Shown: positions 43,433-55,565 of the stretch, piece after piece | Position numbering within the stretch: position 1 is the stretch's first letter | Layout of the letters: each line of letters starts with the position of its first letter | NCBI GenBank assembly: GCA_020633315.1 | Contig: JACKDV010000003.1 | Location: 248,001 to 312,000, forward strand | DNA length: 64,000 nt | Direction: 5' to 3' | DNA from: Myxococcales bacterium | GTDB lineage: Bacteria > Myxococcota_A > Polyangia > Nannocystales > Nannocystaceae | The notes under the pieces: model-generated | The model's input: the letters and a program-made list of their open reading frames with translations, nothing else | The model's database searches: none | What the model was told of the DNA's origin: nothing | Made by a program: the position numbers and the translations under genes

Positions 43433-44784
43433 TCGGGGGTCCCCAGCTCCTTCGCCGCGATCTCGAGGATCCCGTCGATCCAGCCGTCGATGCTCCCCTC
43501 GTCCGCCGCCTCCACCATCACCCGCAGCTTGGCCTCCGTCCCCGAGTATCGCACCAGCACGCGTCCCGAGTCGCCCAGCTCGGCCTCCACCTCGCGGATC
43601 GCCCGGGCGAGCCGCGGCACGGTGTCGATGGGCGTCTTGCGGGCCACCCGGAGGCTGCGCGTGATCTGGGGGAAGCGGGTCATCACCCCGGCCAGCTTCG
43701 ACAGCGGGCTGCCCGTGCTGCGGATGATGCTCAGCACCTGCAGCGCCGCCACCAAGCCATCGCCGGTGGTGGCGTGATCGATGAACACCAGGTGCCCGCT
43801 CTGCTCGCCGCCCAGGTTGTAGCCGCCGGCCCGCATCGCCTCGACCACGTAGCGGTCGCCCACCGGGGTGCGCACGAGCTGCAGCCCCACCTCCTCGAGC
43901 GAGCGCTCGAGCCCGAGGTTGGACATCACCGTGGCCACCACCGCGCCGCCCCGCAGCCGCCCGCGCAGCGCCATGTCGCGGGCGCACATGCACATGATCG
44001 CGTCGCCATCCACGACCTGCCCGTGCTCGTCGCACATCACCGCCCGATCGGCGTCGCCGTCGAGGGCCAGGCCCAGGTCGGCCCCGTGCTCGCGAACCGC
44101 CTCCTGCACCCGCTCGGGGTGCATCGCCCCGTGGCCGTCGTTGATGTTGGTGCCGTCGGGCTCGCAGCCCAGGGCGATCACCTCGGCCCCCAGCTCGCGC
44201 AGCACCGTCGGCGCCACGCGATAGGCCGCCCCGTGGGCGCAGTCGACCACGATGCGCAGCCCGTCGAGGTCGTGCCGCGACGAGAACGCCTGCTTGACGT
44301 GGGTGAGGTAGCGACCGCCCGCGTCCTCGAGCCGGAACGCCCGCCCGATCTCGCTGCCGCGCGCGCGAAGGGACTCGAGGTCGGCGCCCATCAGCGCCTC
44401 GAGCCGCGCCTCCACCTCGTCGGGGAGCTTGTAGCCGTCGCCCGCGAACAGCTTGATCCCGTTGTCCGCGAAGTGGTTGTGGCTGGCCGAGATCACCACC
44501 CCAGCCGAGGCTCGCAGCGACTGGGTGATGTAGGCGATGCCGGGGGTGGGCAGCGGGCCCACGAAGGTCACGTCGGTCCCCAGCGCGCACAGGCCCGAGG
44601 CCAGCGCGCTCTCCAGCAGGTAGCCCGACAGCCGCGTGTCCTTGCCCACCACGATCGTCCCGTCGCGCCCGAAGTGGGCGGCCACCGCCATGCCCACGCG
44701 CATCGCGGTCTCGGGGGTCATCGGCGCCGTGTTGGCCTCGCCGCGGATCCCGTCCGTCCCGAAGAATCGGCGTTCGCTACCCAT
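43429..44784 (-). CDS. glmM: Phosphoglucosamine mutase
   Basis: GlmM interconverts glucosamine-6-phosphate and glucosamine-1-phosphate for peptidoglycan and LPS precursors. The 451-residue protein has the starting FFGTDGIRG, the phosphoserine loop ISASHN, the metal-binding DGDADR and the substrate loop GGEQSGH. The start at ATG 44784 gives the canonical N-terminus. GlmM is regulated by c-di-AMP synthases in Gram-positive bacteria through complex formation with CdaA/CdaR, and those genes lie directly upstream here. Confidence 0.97.
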   Translation of the reverse strand: MGSERRFFGTDGIRGEANTAPMTPETAMRVGMAVAAHFGRDGTIVVGKDTRLSGYLLESALASGLCALGTDVTFVGPLPTPGIAYITQSLRASAGVVISASHNHFADNGIKLFAGDGYKLPDEVEARLEALMGADLESLRARGSEIGRAFRLEDAGGRYLTHVKQAFSSRHDLDGLRIVVDCAHGAAYRVAPTVLRELGAEVIALGCEPDGTNINDGHGAMHPERVQEAVREHGADLGLALDGDADRAVMCDEHGQVVDGDAIMCMCARDMALRGRLRGGAVVATVMSNLGLERSLEEVGLQLVRTPVGDRYVVEAMRAGGYNLGGEQSGHLVFIDHATTGDGLVAALQVLSIIRSTGSPLSKLAGVMTRFPQITRSLRVARKTPIDTVPRLARAIREVEAELGDSGRVLVRYSGTEAKLRVMVEAADEGSIDGWIDGILEIAAKELGTPE

Positions 44785-44911
44785 GGGATGCTCCGATCTA
44801 CCCCCGTCCCGCGGCGCGCTCAACCGGCGTGATGCGGGGCGCGGTCGCAGCGGGCGATCGGGTCGAGGGAGACGAGCCACCGCCCGCCGCTGCCGGTCGA
44901 GCCCGCCGGGC

Positions 44912-45937
44912 TCAGGGGGCGGGCAGATCGAGGGGCGGAGCCGGAGGCGGCAGCACGGGCAGCTTCACGCGGTCGAGCTCTCGGCTCAGGCTTAGGCGTC
45001 CCCGCAGGTCCTGCGGCACGCCCTCGGCCCAGGTGAAGCGCACCTCCGCCATGGAATCGGGGGCATCGGGCTCGCCCACGCGGCTCACCTCGGCGACCAC
45101 GGGCGACAGCAGCTCCAGGGCATCGAGCACGCGGAAGTCGGGCAGCGGGCCGCTGACCTCCACCTCATAGGTGCGCGGGACCACGCCGGTGGGGTCGAGC
45201 CCCTCGGGGACCACCACCGCCACGGTGTAGCGGCGCGATTCCGGCTTGGCGATGATCACGGCCCGGATGGTGACGCGGGGCTCCTCGTCGTCCACCAGGG
45301 TCACGTCCTCGGCCGGACGCACCAGCGCGCGGCTGGCCTCCACGTCCTGGTCGGCGCCCTCGATGTCGAGCGGCTCGGTGAGCAGCTGCTGGACGCGGGC
45401 CACCGACGACTCGCCGCCGCGCACCGGCCACTTGGTGGGCTGCACCTCCACGCCGATGAGCTGGTAGTCGGGGGCCGGATCGCCTCGGGTCCGGGGCGAG
45501 ACCTCGACCTCGTGCACCACCACCGCCTCGAAGCGCAGATCGACCTGGTCGTACTGGATCCCGGCCAGCACCACCCCCGGCGGCATCACGATCCCCGCCC
45601 TGTCGATCTCGAGGGGCCCCGGCCGCGCCCGCTCGAGGTCGAGCACCGCGGTACCGAAGTCGTAGTCCTGCAGGCGGTTGATCCGAGTCCAGGGGCCCCG
45701 GGCCTGCACCTGGATGGTCTCGGGGATCTCGGTCATCAGCACGCGATCGGGATCCTCCACCACTCGCAGCGGCACCGTGAACACCCGCGTGACCTCGTCC
45801 CGGGTGAACACGAACATGAAGGCCGCGAGGACGAAGGCGATCGCCTTGAGGCCCCAGTGGCGGAACAGCAGGTCGGCCAAGAAGCGCATGGGCGCGGGCC
45901 GGTCCGCCGCGGCCGAGGTCTGCTCGCCCTCGCTCAT
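44912..45937 (-). CDS. cdaR: CdaR/YbbR-domain regulator of c-di-AMP synthase
   Basis: The 341-residue protein has a transmembrane helix near residue 30-45 (LKAIAFVLAAFMFVFTR) followed by tandem YbbR-type beta domains (RVFTVPLRVVED; PETIQVQARGPWTRINRL; RRYTVAVVVPEGLDPTG). CdaR binds CdaA and modulates its activity in Firmicutes. The start overlaps the cdaA stop by ATGA. The Pro-rich end is probably disordered. Confidence 0.9.
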   Translation of the reverse strand: MSEGEQTSAAADRPAPMRFLADLLFRHWGLKAIAFVLAAFMFVFTRDEVTRVFTVPLRVVEDPDRVLMTEIPETIQVQARGPWTRINRLQDYDFGTAVLDLERARPGPLEIDRAGIVMPPGVVLAGIQYDQVDLRFEAVVVHEVEVSPRTRGDPAPDYQLIGVEVQPTKWPVRGGESSVARVQQLLTEPLDIEGADQDVEASRALVRPAEDVTLVDDEEPRVTIRAVIIAKPESRRYTVAVVVPEGLDPTGVVPRTYEVEVSGPLPDFRVLDALELLSPVVAEVSRVGEPDAPDSMAEVRFTWAEGVPQDLRGRLSLSRELDRVKLPVLPPPAPPLDLPAP

Positions 45938-46881
45938 GCCTTCTTGGCTCCCACGCGCACGCTGCTGCCGCCCAGCGAGGTGTCGGTGTCCTCGCGACGG
46001 CGGACGACGGCGCTGCGCTCGAGGTCCATGCGGCTCATGTCGGCCCGGCTGAGATCGGCGGTGCTGAGGTCGGCGTGGCTCTCCCCGGCCCCCGTGGGCG
46101 CGCGGGTGGCCTCGGCCCGCGGCGCGGTGAGCCAGGCGGTGATGCGGGCCTCGAGCTCGGAGATCCGCAGCGCCTCCGACATCTGACCGTGCTGCACGAT
46201 CCGCAGCTCGCCTCGCTCCTCGCTCACCACCAGCGCGAGCGCGTCGGTCTCCTCGGTGCTGCCGATGGCGGCGCGGTGGCGGGTGCCGAAGCGCGGGTCG
46301 AGGTGCTGCTCGGTGAGCGGGCAGATGATCCCCGCCCGCGCGATGCGGAAGTCCTGGATGAGGATGGCGCCGTCGTGGGCCGTGTTGACCGCATGGGGCA
46401 CGCACAGCGCCACCAGGGTCTCGGAGCGCAGCGGGGCGTCGATGCGGACGCCGCGGTGGGTCGCCACTGCCAGCACGTCGATCTCGCCCTGCAGGATCAC
46501 CAGCGCGCCCACCCGGGCCCGCTTGAGCCGCTCGAGCCCCGCCACCAGCTCGCCCACGGCGGACTCGGCCGCCTCGCGCCGGCCCGCGGGGAGCAGCCGC
46601 TGGCCGATGTAGAGCAGCGCGCGGCGCAGCTCCTGCTGGAACACCACGATCACCAGCAGGATCACCGACGAGAACACGTACTTGAGCAGGCTGGCCACCG
46701 CGATGAGGTCGAGGGCCTGCACGGTCCAGGCGAGCACGCCGAAGCTGGCCACGGCCACGAGCACGGGCGCGGCGCGGGTGCCCTGCACCACCCGCAGCAG
46801 CCAGTACGCGATGAGGAACAGCAGGCCGAAGTCGAGCCCGTCGCGCCAGGTGAACGCGGAGATGAGCTCGGTCGGGCTCAA
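45934..46881 (-). CDS. cdaA: Diadenylate cyclase CdaA with unusual C-terminal tail
   Basis: CdaA makes cyclic di-AMP. The 315-residue protein has three transmembrane helices in the first 85 residues and a DAC domain with the catalytic DGA (HDGAILIQ, around residue 169) and RHR (GTRHRAAIG, around residue 197). The tail from about residue 235 is extra: residues about 267-285 read ADLSTADLSRADMSRMDL, resembling pentapeptide repeats. The start is TTG 46881, overlapping the folP stop (TTGA). CdaA-CdaR-GlmM clustering is strongly conserved across bacteria. Confidence 0.93.
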   Translation of the reverse strand: MSPTELISAFTWRDGLDFGLLFLIAYWLLRVVQGTRAAPVLVAVASFGVLAWTVQALDLIAVASLLKYVFSSVILLVIVVFQQELRRALLYIGQRLLPAGRREAAESAVGELVAGLERLKRARVGALVILQGEIDVLAVATHRGVRIDAPLRSETLVALCVPHAVNTAHDGAILIQDFRIARAGIICPLTEQHLDPRFGTRHRAAIGSTEETDALALVVSEERGELRIVQHGQMSEALRISELEARITAWLTAPRAEATRAPTGAGESHADLSTADLSRADMSRMDLERSAVVRRREDTDTSLGGSSVRVGAKKA

Positions 46882-47822
46882 TGCATCGCCTCCCGGGGTG
46901 GGCTGACGTCCTCGGCGAGCACCTCGAACGCACGCTGGATGGAGCGGGCCACGGTCAGCGCCTGCACCGTGTCGCCCACGTCGTGCACGCGCAGCACGCT
47001 GGCTCCTCGCTCGACGGCCACGAGCGCGGCCGCGAGGCTCCCCGCGAGCCGACGCGAGGCGGGCTGCTCGGGGTCGCCGACGATCGCCCGCAGGAAGCTC
47101 TTGCGGGACGCACCGATGAGCACGGGGCAGCCGGTGGCCTGACGCAGCCAGCCGGAGGCCGCCACGAGGGCCGCGCTCTGCTCGGCGGTCTTGCCGAAGC
47201 CGATGCCCGGATCGACGAGGATGCGCGGGCGCTCCACGCCGGCTGCCAGCGCCAGCTCCACGGAGGTCGCGAGCTCGTCGGTGATCTCGCGCAGCACGTG
47301 GGCGAAGCGAACCTCTCGCTGCATGGTGCGGGGCTCTCCCCGCAGGTGACCGATGACCAGGCCGGCCCCCGTGCGTGCCACCAGGGCGGGCATCTGCGGA
47401 TCGGCGAGGCCGCTGACGTCGTTGACGATGCTGGCCCCGGCCGCGACGGCGGCCGCGGCCACCGAGGCGCGTCGCGTGTCGATGCTGATGGGGATGCTAC
47501 GCAGCTCCGGGTCGGCGCGCATGGCCTCGATGGCCGGGACGACGCGCGCCTGCTCCTGCTCCGGCGCGACCGGCTCGGCTCCGGGACGCGTGGACTCACC
47601 GCCCACGTCGAGGAGGTCGGCGCCGTGCCTCACGCAGCGGCGCGCGTGCTCGAGGATCGCGGACAGTCGGGGCGAGGCGCCGTCGTGGAGCTGACCGCCG
47701 TCGAAGAACGAGTCGGGAGTGACGTTGACGATCGCCATCACCCGCGGTCGATCCAGCGAGAGCACCCCGCCGGCGTGCACCCATGCGGCGGGAGCAAAGC
47801 CGTTCGACTCGCCGTCCGTCAT
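46878..47822 (-). CDS. folP: Dihydropteroate synthase
   Basis: FolP condenses p-aminobenzoate with dihydropterin pyrophosphate in folate synthesis and is the sulfonamide target. The 314-residue protein has MAIVNVTPDSFFDGG, LLDVGGESTRPGA, NDVSG and GASRKSF, all canonical. It leads the folP-cdaA-cdaR group with overlapping stop/start pairs. The N-terminal 20 residues before the core are a short extension. Confidence 0.96.
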   Translation of the reverse strand: MTDGESNGFAPAAWVHAGGVLSLDRPRVMAIVNVTPDSFFDGGQLHDGASPRLSAILEHARRCVRHGADLLDVGGESTRPGAEPVAPEQEQARVVPAIEAMRADPELRSIPISIDTRRASVAAAAVAAGASIVNDVSGLADPQMPALVARTGAGLVIGHLRGEPRTMQREVRFAHVLREITDELATSVELALAAGVERPRILVDPGIGFGKTAEQSAALVAASGWLRQATGCPVLIGASRKSFLRAIVGDPEQPASRRLAGSLAAALVAVERGASVLRVHDVGDTVQALTVARSIQRAFEVLAEDVSPPREAMH

Positions 47823-47894
47823 CGCGGCTGATGGTAGCGCCGCCCGGACGGACGCTCACGCCTGCGGGTCACGCGCACGCAGAGAGGGGTACTC

Positions 47895-49256
<1,362 letters not shown>

Positions 49257-49391
49257 GACGATGACGCTACCAACGCTCGGCCGCGGTCAAAAGCGGCGAC
49301 TGCTCGAACGCACGCGAGGGACGCTCGCGACTGCGAGCGCCCCTCGGCGCGGGGTCCCGGGCATGCCGGGACGGGCGAGCCCCCCCCGGGC

Positions 49392-49598
49392 TCAGATGTA
49401 GAAATCGACGATGGCTACGCCACGCTCGGGCTCCTCGGAGGGCTCGACGTCCTGCCGGGGCTTGGCCCGCTCGAAGGCGGGGCGATGGAGGGGCAGCTCG
49501 AGACGCGGGGCCTCGACCGGCCGGGGTGAAGGTCGACGGGTTGGACGCTCGGTGATCCAGGTGGCGGGCATACGTGGCCTTCGGTCAGTGGGACGCAT
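49392..49598 (-). CDS. Small protein, 68 residues, ends VAIVDFYI
   Basis: ATG at 49598 is preceded by GGAGG eight bases away. An internal ATG at 49571 also has GAAGG six bases before it. The protein is Pro/Arg/Glu-rich (PTRRPSPRPVEAPRLELPLH) and ends in the hydrophobic RGVAIVDFYI. It has no signal or membrane helix and may be a small regulatory peptide. A GC-rich hairpin lies immediately after the stop. The gene is plausible from its two ribosome-binding sites and frame usage but is not recognised. Confidence 0.4.
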   Translation of the reverse strand: MRPTDRRPRMPATWITERPTRRPSPRPVEAPRLELPLHRPAFERAKPRQDVEPSEEPERGVAIVDFYI

Positions 49599-50040
49599 GG
49601 CAACGGCCTCCGCTTCGATTCCGGTACGGTGGGGCTCCACGGCCGGGATCGGTGCAAGCTCGAGGCCAGATGCAGTGCCTACGTCGTAGGTCGCGCAAAC
49701 GTGTGAATTCTCGGCGAGCGACGATACGAAGTCGACTTTTTTGCCATCCGACGACCGCGACGGACCTGTCGTGGTCCGGCTACGGCTGTCGTTGCTAGGC
49801 GCGCCCACGGGATCAAGCGTAACGCTGCTAGGATGGCACGCAAGGTGCCTCACATGGGTGTGCTCCCCACCTGTATGCGAGGACGGGCGGATGTCTTGAA
49901 CGCTGCTCCGCGCCCGATGAGCCCCCGATGGAGCCATTGCTGCGCGCCCCTCGCCATCGGGCGGCCACTGAGGCCCGGGATCGAGCCGCCACCCCCGTCG
50001 TGGCGGGTGCTCGAAGCGGGCCCTTGAAATCACAACGGAT
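49599..50040. other. 442-bp noncoding gap
   Basis: No gene is convincing here. It includes comparatively AT-rich patches (around 49705-49745, with a six-T run), a 13-base near-palindrome CCTACGTCGTAGG at 49678-49690 and a stem CGGACC-N6-GGTCCG at 49761-49778. It should hold the promoter of the small gene at 49598 and the terminator of the lipoprotein gene ending at 50041. Confidence 0.4.
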
Positions 50041-50724
50041 CTAGAACTCGACCACCACCCAGACGCCGCCCTCCCGTTCGAGCCGGGCGACGTGGCCCTG
50101 GCCCATGTCCAGGAGCGCTTCGTCGGCGTCGGCGAGAATCGGGTCGGCGAGATGCCCGGCCAGACGGTCGCGATTTGCGCGAAGCGCCTCCCCATGCTCG
50201 CCTTCCGTCCAGGCTCGCTGGAGATCGTCCTCGGAGAGACCCAGCCGATATCGACGCGGCGCCAGGCGCAGCATGACGTCCCAGCGCTCTGCGCGGGTCG
50301 CTCGCACGAGCGCACGCAGGGCTTGCCGCGGTGTGCGCTGCGAGTAGACGTCGGTCGGATCCTCGGCAAAGCGCCAGCCCTCCGCGGTCCACACCACGCG
50401 CACGGGCTGGTCGGGGCCGAGGAAGACGATCGCCTCGGGGCGAGCCTGCTCCGGATCGTCGAGCGACTTGGACCAGCTACGCCGAGCGGTGCCGGTGAGC
50501 ATGGCATCCACATCGACCTCGCCACGTGCTCCGGGGACCACGTGGGCTCGCAGCTCCTCGACGTCGCCGTGGGCCACGGCCCGACTCAGCTCGTGCGACG
50601 CCCGATCGAGCGCCCGAGCCTGACGAGGACCACACGCGCTCGCTCCGAGCAACGACGCCACGGCCCCGCCGAGGGCGAGCCCTCGAGCGAGCGAGCGAGC
50701 AGGAGAGCGAGACGAGGCGGCCAT
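50041..50724 (-). CDS. Predicted lipoprotein of unknown function
   Basis: The 227-residue protein has a signal ending in LLGASAC (lipobox). The body is helical at first (LDRASHELSRAVAHGDVEELRAH), then has a mixed fold (PVRVVWTAEGWRFAEDPTDVYSQRTPRQALRALVRA; ERWDVMLRLAPRRYRLGLSEDDL), resembling a NTF2/DUF4878-like domain. It ends in GGVWVVVEF. It lies downstream of the Skp genes on the same strand, 72 bp away, and may be part of that envelope operon. Confidence 0.72.
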   Translation of the reverse strand: MAASSRSPARSLARGLALGGAVASLLGASACGPRQARALDRASHELSRAVAHGDVEELRAHVVPGARGEVDVDAMLTGTARRSWSKSLDDPEQARPEAIVFLGPDQPVRVVWTAEGWRFAEDPTDVYSQRTPRQALRALVRATRAERWDVMLRLAPRRYRLGLSEDDLQRAWTEGEHGEALRANRDRLAGHLADPILADADEALLDMGQGHVARLEREGGVWVVVEF

Positions 50725-50796
50725 GCGAAAGGGGCGAGAGAGGATACCAGCCTCGCTCGCCCCTTGCTCGCGTCCGCCGACGAGGGCGGAGAGGAC

Positions 50797-51348
50797 CTAC
50801 TTGGGATGCTTGGTGTCGTAGCGCTTGACCACCTCGCCGGTGATGTCGAAGGCGTCCTTCGCCCAGATCACCGTCATCGGGTCGCGCACCAGCACGAGGT
50901 CGAGGCCCTGCTCCTTGGCCATGTCGGCCACGATCGCCTGGGCGTTCTCGTACATCTTCTCGAGGAGCTTGTTGTGCTGGTCGCCGAGCTCCTGCTCGAG
51001 GGCCATCAGCATGTTCTGCAGCTCGATGGAGTCGCGCTGCAGCTTCTCCTGGGCGGCCGCGAGCTCCTGGCCCGACAGGGTGCCGAGCTTGGCGGCATCG
51101 GACTCGAGCGCGGCCCGCTTCTTGTCGAACTTGGCCTGCTTGGTCTTGCTGCTCTTCTCGAGCTTGGTGCGCGCGGCCTTGCCGGCCTTGGTCTCGTTGA
51201 GCACCCGCTGCATGTCGACCATGGCCACCTTCTTGACCTTGGGAACCTCGGCCGAGGCAGCCGCGGGGGTGAGCGCGGTGAGGACCGGGGCGCCCAGCAG
51301 CGCGAGCCCGGTGAGCGCGGAGAAGAGACGACGATTGAGCTTGGACAT
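50797..51348 (-). CDS. OmpH/Skp-family periplasmic chaperone (second copy)
   Basis: Skp holds unfolded outer-membrane proteins in the periplasm for BAM. The 183-residue protein has a signal peptide (LFSALTGLALLGAPVLTAL...ASA), then KKVAMVDMQRVLNETKAGKAA and long coiled-coil helices. It ends in MTVIWAKDAFDITGEVVKRYD. GTG at 51360 is an alternative start that would overlap the previous stop (GTGA). It is a paralogue of the neighbouring gene; both lie downstream of bamA. Confidence 0.88.
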   Translation of the reverse strand: MSKLNRRLFSALTGLALLGAPVLTALTPAAASAEVPKVKKVAMVDMQRVLNETKAGKAARTKLEKSSKTKQAKFDKKRAALESDAAKLGTLSGQELAAAQEKLQRDSIELQNMLMALEQELGDQHNKLLEKMYENAQAIVADMAKEQGLDLVLVRDPMTVIWAKDAFDITGEVVKRYDTKHPK

Positions 51349-51356
51349 CGGGGCGC

Positions 51357-51902
51357 TCACTTGTGCTTCTTGTCGTAGCGGACGATGACGCGGTTGGTGA
51401 TGTCGAGCTGGGGGTTGGCCCACAGCACGGTCATCTCGGAGCGGACGAGGACGATCTGCACGTCCTCCTCCATCGCGATCTGCTCCACGATCTCGGAGAC
51501 CTTGCCGTAGATCTCCTCGGTGAGGAGGGCCTCCTTCTCCATCACCTCCTGCTGCAGCTCCATGCCGAGCTGCTCGAGCTCGGCCTGCTGCTGCTGCAGT
51601 GCCATGCCGCGCTTTTGCAGCTCGGCCTGCGAGAGCATGGGCGCCTTGGCCTGGAGGTCGGCGAGCTTCTTCTGGAGGTCGGCGGCCTTGCGCTCGATTC
51701 GGGCCTGGCCGCGGGCGAAGGTCTGCTCGAGCTCCTTCTTGGCCCGCTTGCCCTCCTTGGTCTCCATGATGCAGCGCTGCACCTCGACGATGGCGATGCG
51801 CTCGAGGGTGGGCACCGAGGCCGCCGAGGCGGTGAGCGGCGGGGACACGACCGCCGTCAGCACGGAGGCACCGAGGGCGAGGCGGAGGACATGACGGAGC
51901 AT
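51357..51902 (-). CDS. OmpH/Skp-family periplasmic chaperone (first copy)
   Basis: From ATG 51902 the protein has 181 residues: a signal peptide (LALGASVLTAVVSPPLTASA), then RIAIVEVQRCIMETKEGKRAKKELEQ and Gln/Glu/Leu-rich coiled coil. The end, MTVLWANPQLDITNRVIVRYD, matches its neighbour. The order bamA-skp is conserved in Gram-negative bacteria. The duplication is local. A 293-bp gap with no gene I can support separates it from bamA. Confidence 0.88.
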   Translation of the reverse strand: MLRHVLRLALGASVLTAVVSPPLTASAASVPTLERIAIVEVQRCIMETKEGKRAKKELEQTFARGQARIERKAADLQKKLADLQAKAPMLSQAELQKRGMALQQQQAELEQLGMELQQEVMEKEALLTEEIYGKVSEIVEQIAMEEDVQIVLVRSEMTVLWANPQLDITNRVIVRYDKKHK

Positions 51903-54800
51903 GACGGCGGGAACCTTATCGGCGGCCCTGGGGGGCGGCAAGCGGGGGGTCAGACGACGGGCCCCGGACGACGATTCAGCCGGACCCTCGGGGCGTGCGC
52001 ATGGTCGCATCCCAACGAGGTGCCCTCCCCTCCCTTGCACCGCCCGGGATTTGTTCCAGGTGGCGCCGGATGCTGGCCCATGGAGGCAATCCGAGCGCGT
52101 GGCGCTTGGATCCAGGGCGGGATCGGGGACGTCGTTCCCGAGGCAGCTCCCGAGCTCGCCTCGACGCAGCACCGGGCCCCGATCGGCCCCATCGATCAGA
52201 AGCTGTTGCCGATCGAGAACTCGAAGGTGATCGGATCCTCGCCCCGCCGCAGCAGCGCCGTGGGCCGCTGGCGATCCAGCGGGATGCCCCACTCGAAGCG
52301 CAGCGGGCCGATGGGCGACTGCCAGCGGAAGCCGAAGCCGACCGAGTAGCGCAGATCCCGAAAGCGGAAGCGACCGCAGGGATCGCTCTTGGGCAGCTGC
52401 TCGGGGTTGGGCTCGGCACAGTAGAGCGCCTCGGTGTTGAACGCATTGCCCATGTCGTAGAACAGCACGCCCTTGATGTTGGCGGGCGGGATGATCATGA
52501 ACTCGAGCTCGGCGTTGAGGGCGGTGAGCAGGTTGCCGCCGATGCCGTAGGGGAACAGCCCCGCCGTGGGATCGGGCGAGGAGGCCACGAGGATCCGGGG
52601 GCCCAGCGAGCGCAGCGGGTAGCCGCGCAGCATGCCGTCACCGAAGATGCCGCCCGGGAAGTAGCGCTCGAAGATCGGCACGCCCTGCGGCAGGGTGTTG
52701 TGGATGTAGCCCACCTGCAGGCGGGTCTTGAACACCAGCCACGCGCGGAACGACTGCTGGCTCTTGATCACCGGGAAGTAGAAGCGCGAGTCCAGCAGGT
52801 AGCGGTTGTACTCGTTCTGCGAGCCGAAGTAGCGGCTGGCGAACTCGCTGCGCAGCTGGTGGAACATGCCCGTGGTGGGGAACAGGTAGTTGTCGCGGGT
52901 GTCGTACTGGACGTTCGCCGTCAGGGCCGAGGTGAGGCCGTTGGAGAACAGGTTGTTGACCAGCGCCTGCGAGGGGATGTTGACCAGGGCGCCGGGCGAG
53001 AACAAGCCGCCCACGCTGCCCGGCAGGCCGAAGCCGACCTGCACGTACTCGAGGTTGTAGCCGAGGAACAGGGTCAGATCGCGCAGGATGGGGTAGCCCC
53101 AGCTCACCCGGAAGCCCGTCGAGTTGCGCGAGAACGATGTGTAGAACGTCTGCGAGTTGAAGACGTTGAACACGAAGTTCCACTTGCTGTCGAGGAAGTA
53201 GCGGGTGAAGTACTGCAGGTTGAACAGGCGGCGGAGGCTGCTGACCTGCGCCACCACCGAGACCGTGGAGCCGCGCCCCAGGAAGTTGTCGTACTGCACC
53301 TGGGCCTGCAGCACGAAGTTCTCGATGGTGGAGAAGCCCGCGCCGATCTGGAAGGTGCCGGTGAGCTGCTCGGTGACCTCGATGTTGAGGACCACCTTGT
53401 CGTCGGAGCTGCCCCGCGAGGTGCTGATGTCGACGTTGGAGAAGTAGCCCAGGCGCAGCACCCGGAACTGCGACTGCTCCTTGCCCGTCTCGGAGTAGAG
53501 GTCGCCCTCGGAGAGCAGCAGCTCGCGGCGGATGACCTTGTCGGCGGTCTTCTCGTTGCCCGTGATGTCGATGCGCTCGATGTAGACCAGCGGGCCCTTC
53601 TGGACCTCGAGGGTCATGTACAGCTCGAGCTTCTCCTTGTCGGGGCGCGAGTTGCTGATGACGTTGACGTTGGCGTAGCCGGCGTCCTTGTAGCGCAGCT
53701 CGATGTCCTCGCGGATCTTCTGGATCTTGCCCAGCGAGGCCACGTCGCCCACCTTGAGGATGGGATCGATCGACTCGGCGAGGACCTCCTCGGAGAACAG
53801 CTCCTTCTCGCCGGGGGTGAGGATCTCGCGGGCCCGCAGCTCGCCGATGGTGTACTGCGGCCCCTCGTCGATGGGGATCGTGAGGTAGACGAAGCGGCGG
53901 TCGGCCGACAGCGACAGCTCGGGGTCCTTGGGGGCCGCGTCGAGGTAGCCGTGGTCGCCGTAGAACGAGCGGATGAACTGGTAGTCGGCCTGGAAGGCGT
54001 CGCGGTTGAACACGCCGCCCGCCCGCTTGGGGAAGGCCACGCTGAGGTAGCCGCCCACCCGGGTGCCGATGTTCTTGCGCAGCTCCCGGTCGGTGAAGGC
54101 CTTGTTGCCCACGAAGTCGATGCCGCGGACGATGACCTCGGTGGACTCGGTGACGACCAGCGCCAGATCGATCTTGCCGGGCTCGTCGGCCACCGGCCGC
54201 AGCTCGTAGCTCACGTCGGCGAGGAACAGGCCCGACTCGGTGTAGAGCGCCTTGACCTTCTCGACGTTGTCCTTGACCTTGCCCAGGTCGAGGACCTCGT
54301 TCTTCTCGAGATCGAGCACCTCGTTGATGTCGTCGAGCTTGACCTTGTCGTTGCCCTCCACCACGATCTTGCGGATCGTGGGGCGCTCCGCGACCACGTA
54401 GGTGAGCACCACGCCGCGAGAGGTCAGCTCGCCCTCGACGCGCACGTCCTCGAAGTAGCCCAGGCCCCACAGGCGCCGTAGATCGGAGGCGAGCTTGCCC
54501 CGGGTCGCCAGCTCGCCCACCGAGCTCTCGAGCTCGAGGAGCATCGCCTCGGACTCCACCCGGCGGTTGCCCTCGAAGCGGATCTCGACGATGGGCTGGC
54601 CGTAGATCTCGCCGGGGACCTGCGCCAGCACCATCAGCGGCTGGAGCTGGGGCCCGCGCAGGGCGAGGGTCTGGCCCACCCCGCTGGCCCCGGCCGCCAC
54701 GGGCCACAGCGCCACCAGCAGCAACCACAGCCACACGCCGCGCCGCCCCCCGCGAGGACGCGACCCGAGGGCCCCCTGCCCCGCCGAGGCGGATCCGGGC

Positions 54801-55565
<765 letters not shown>

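Noticed and set aside
49600..50525. The upstream part of a 377-codon frame ending at 49392
   Set aside because: It runs antiparallel-frame through the lipoprotein gene at 50041-50724 and across noncoding sequence; only the last 68 codons have ribosome-binding sites.
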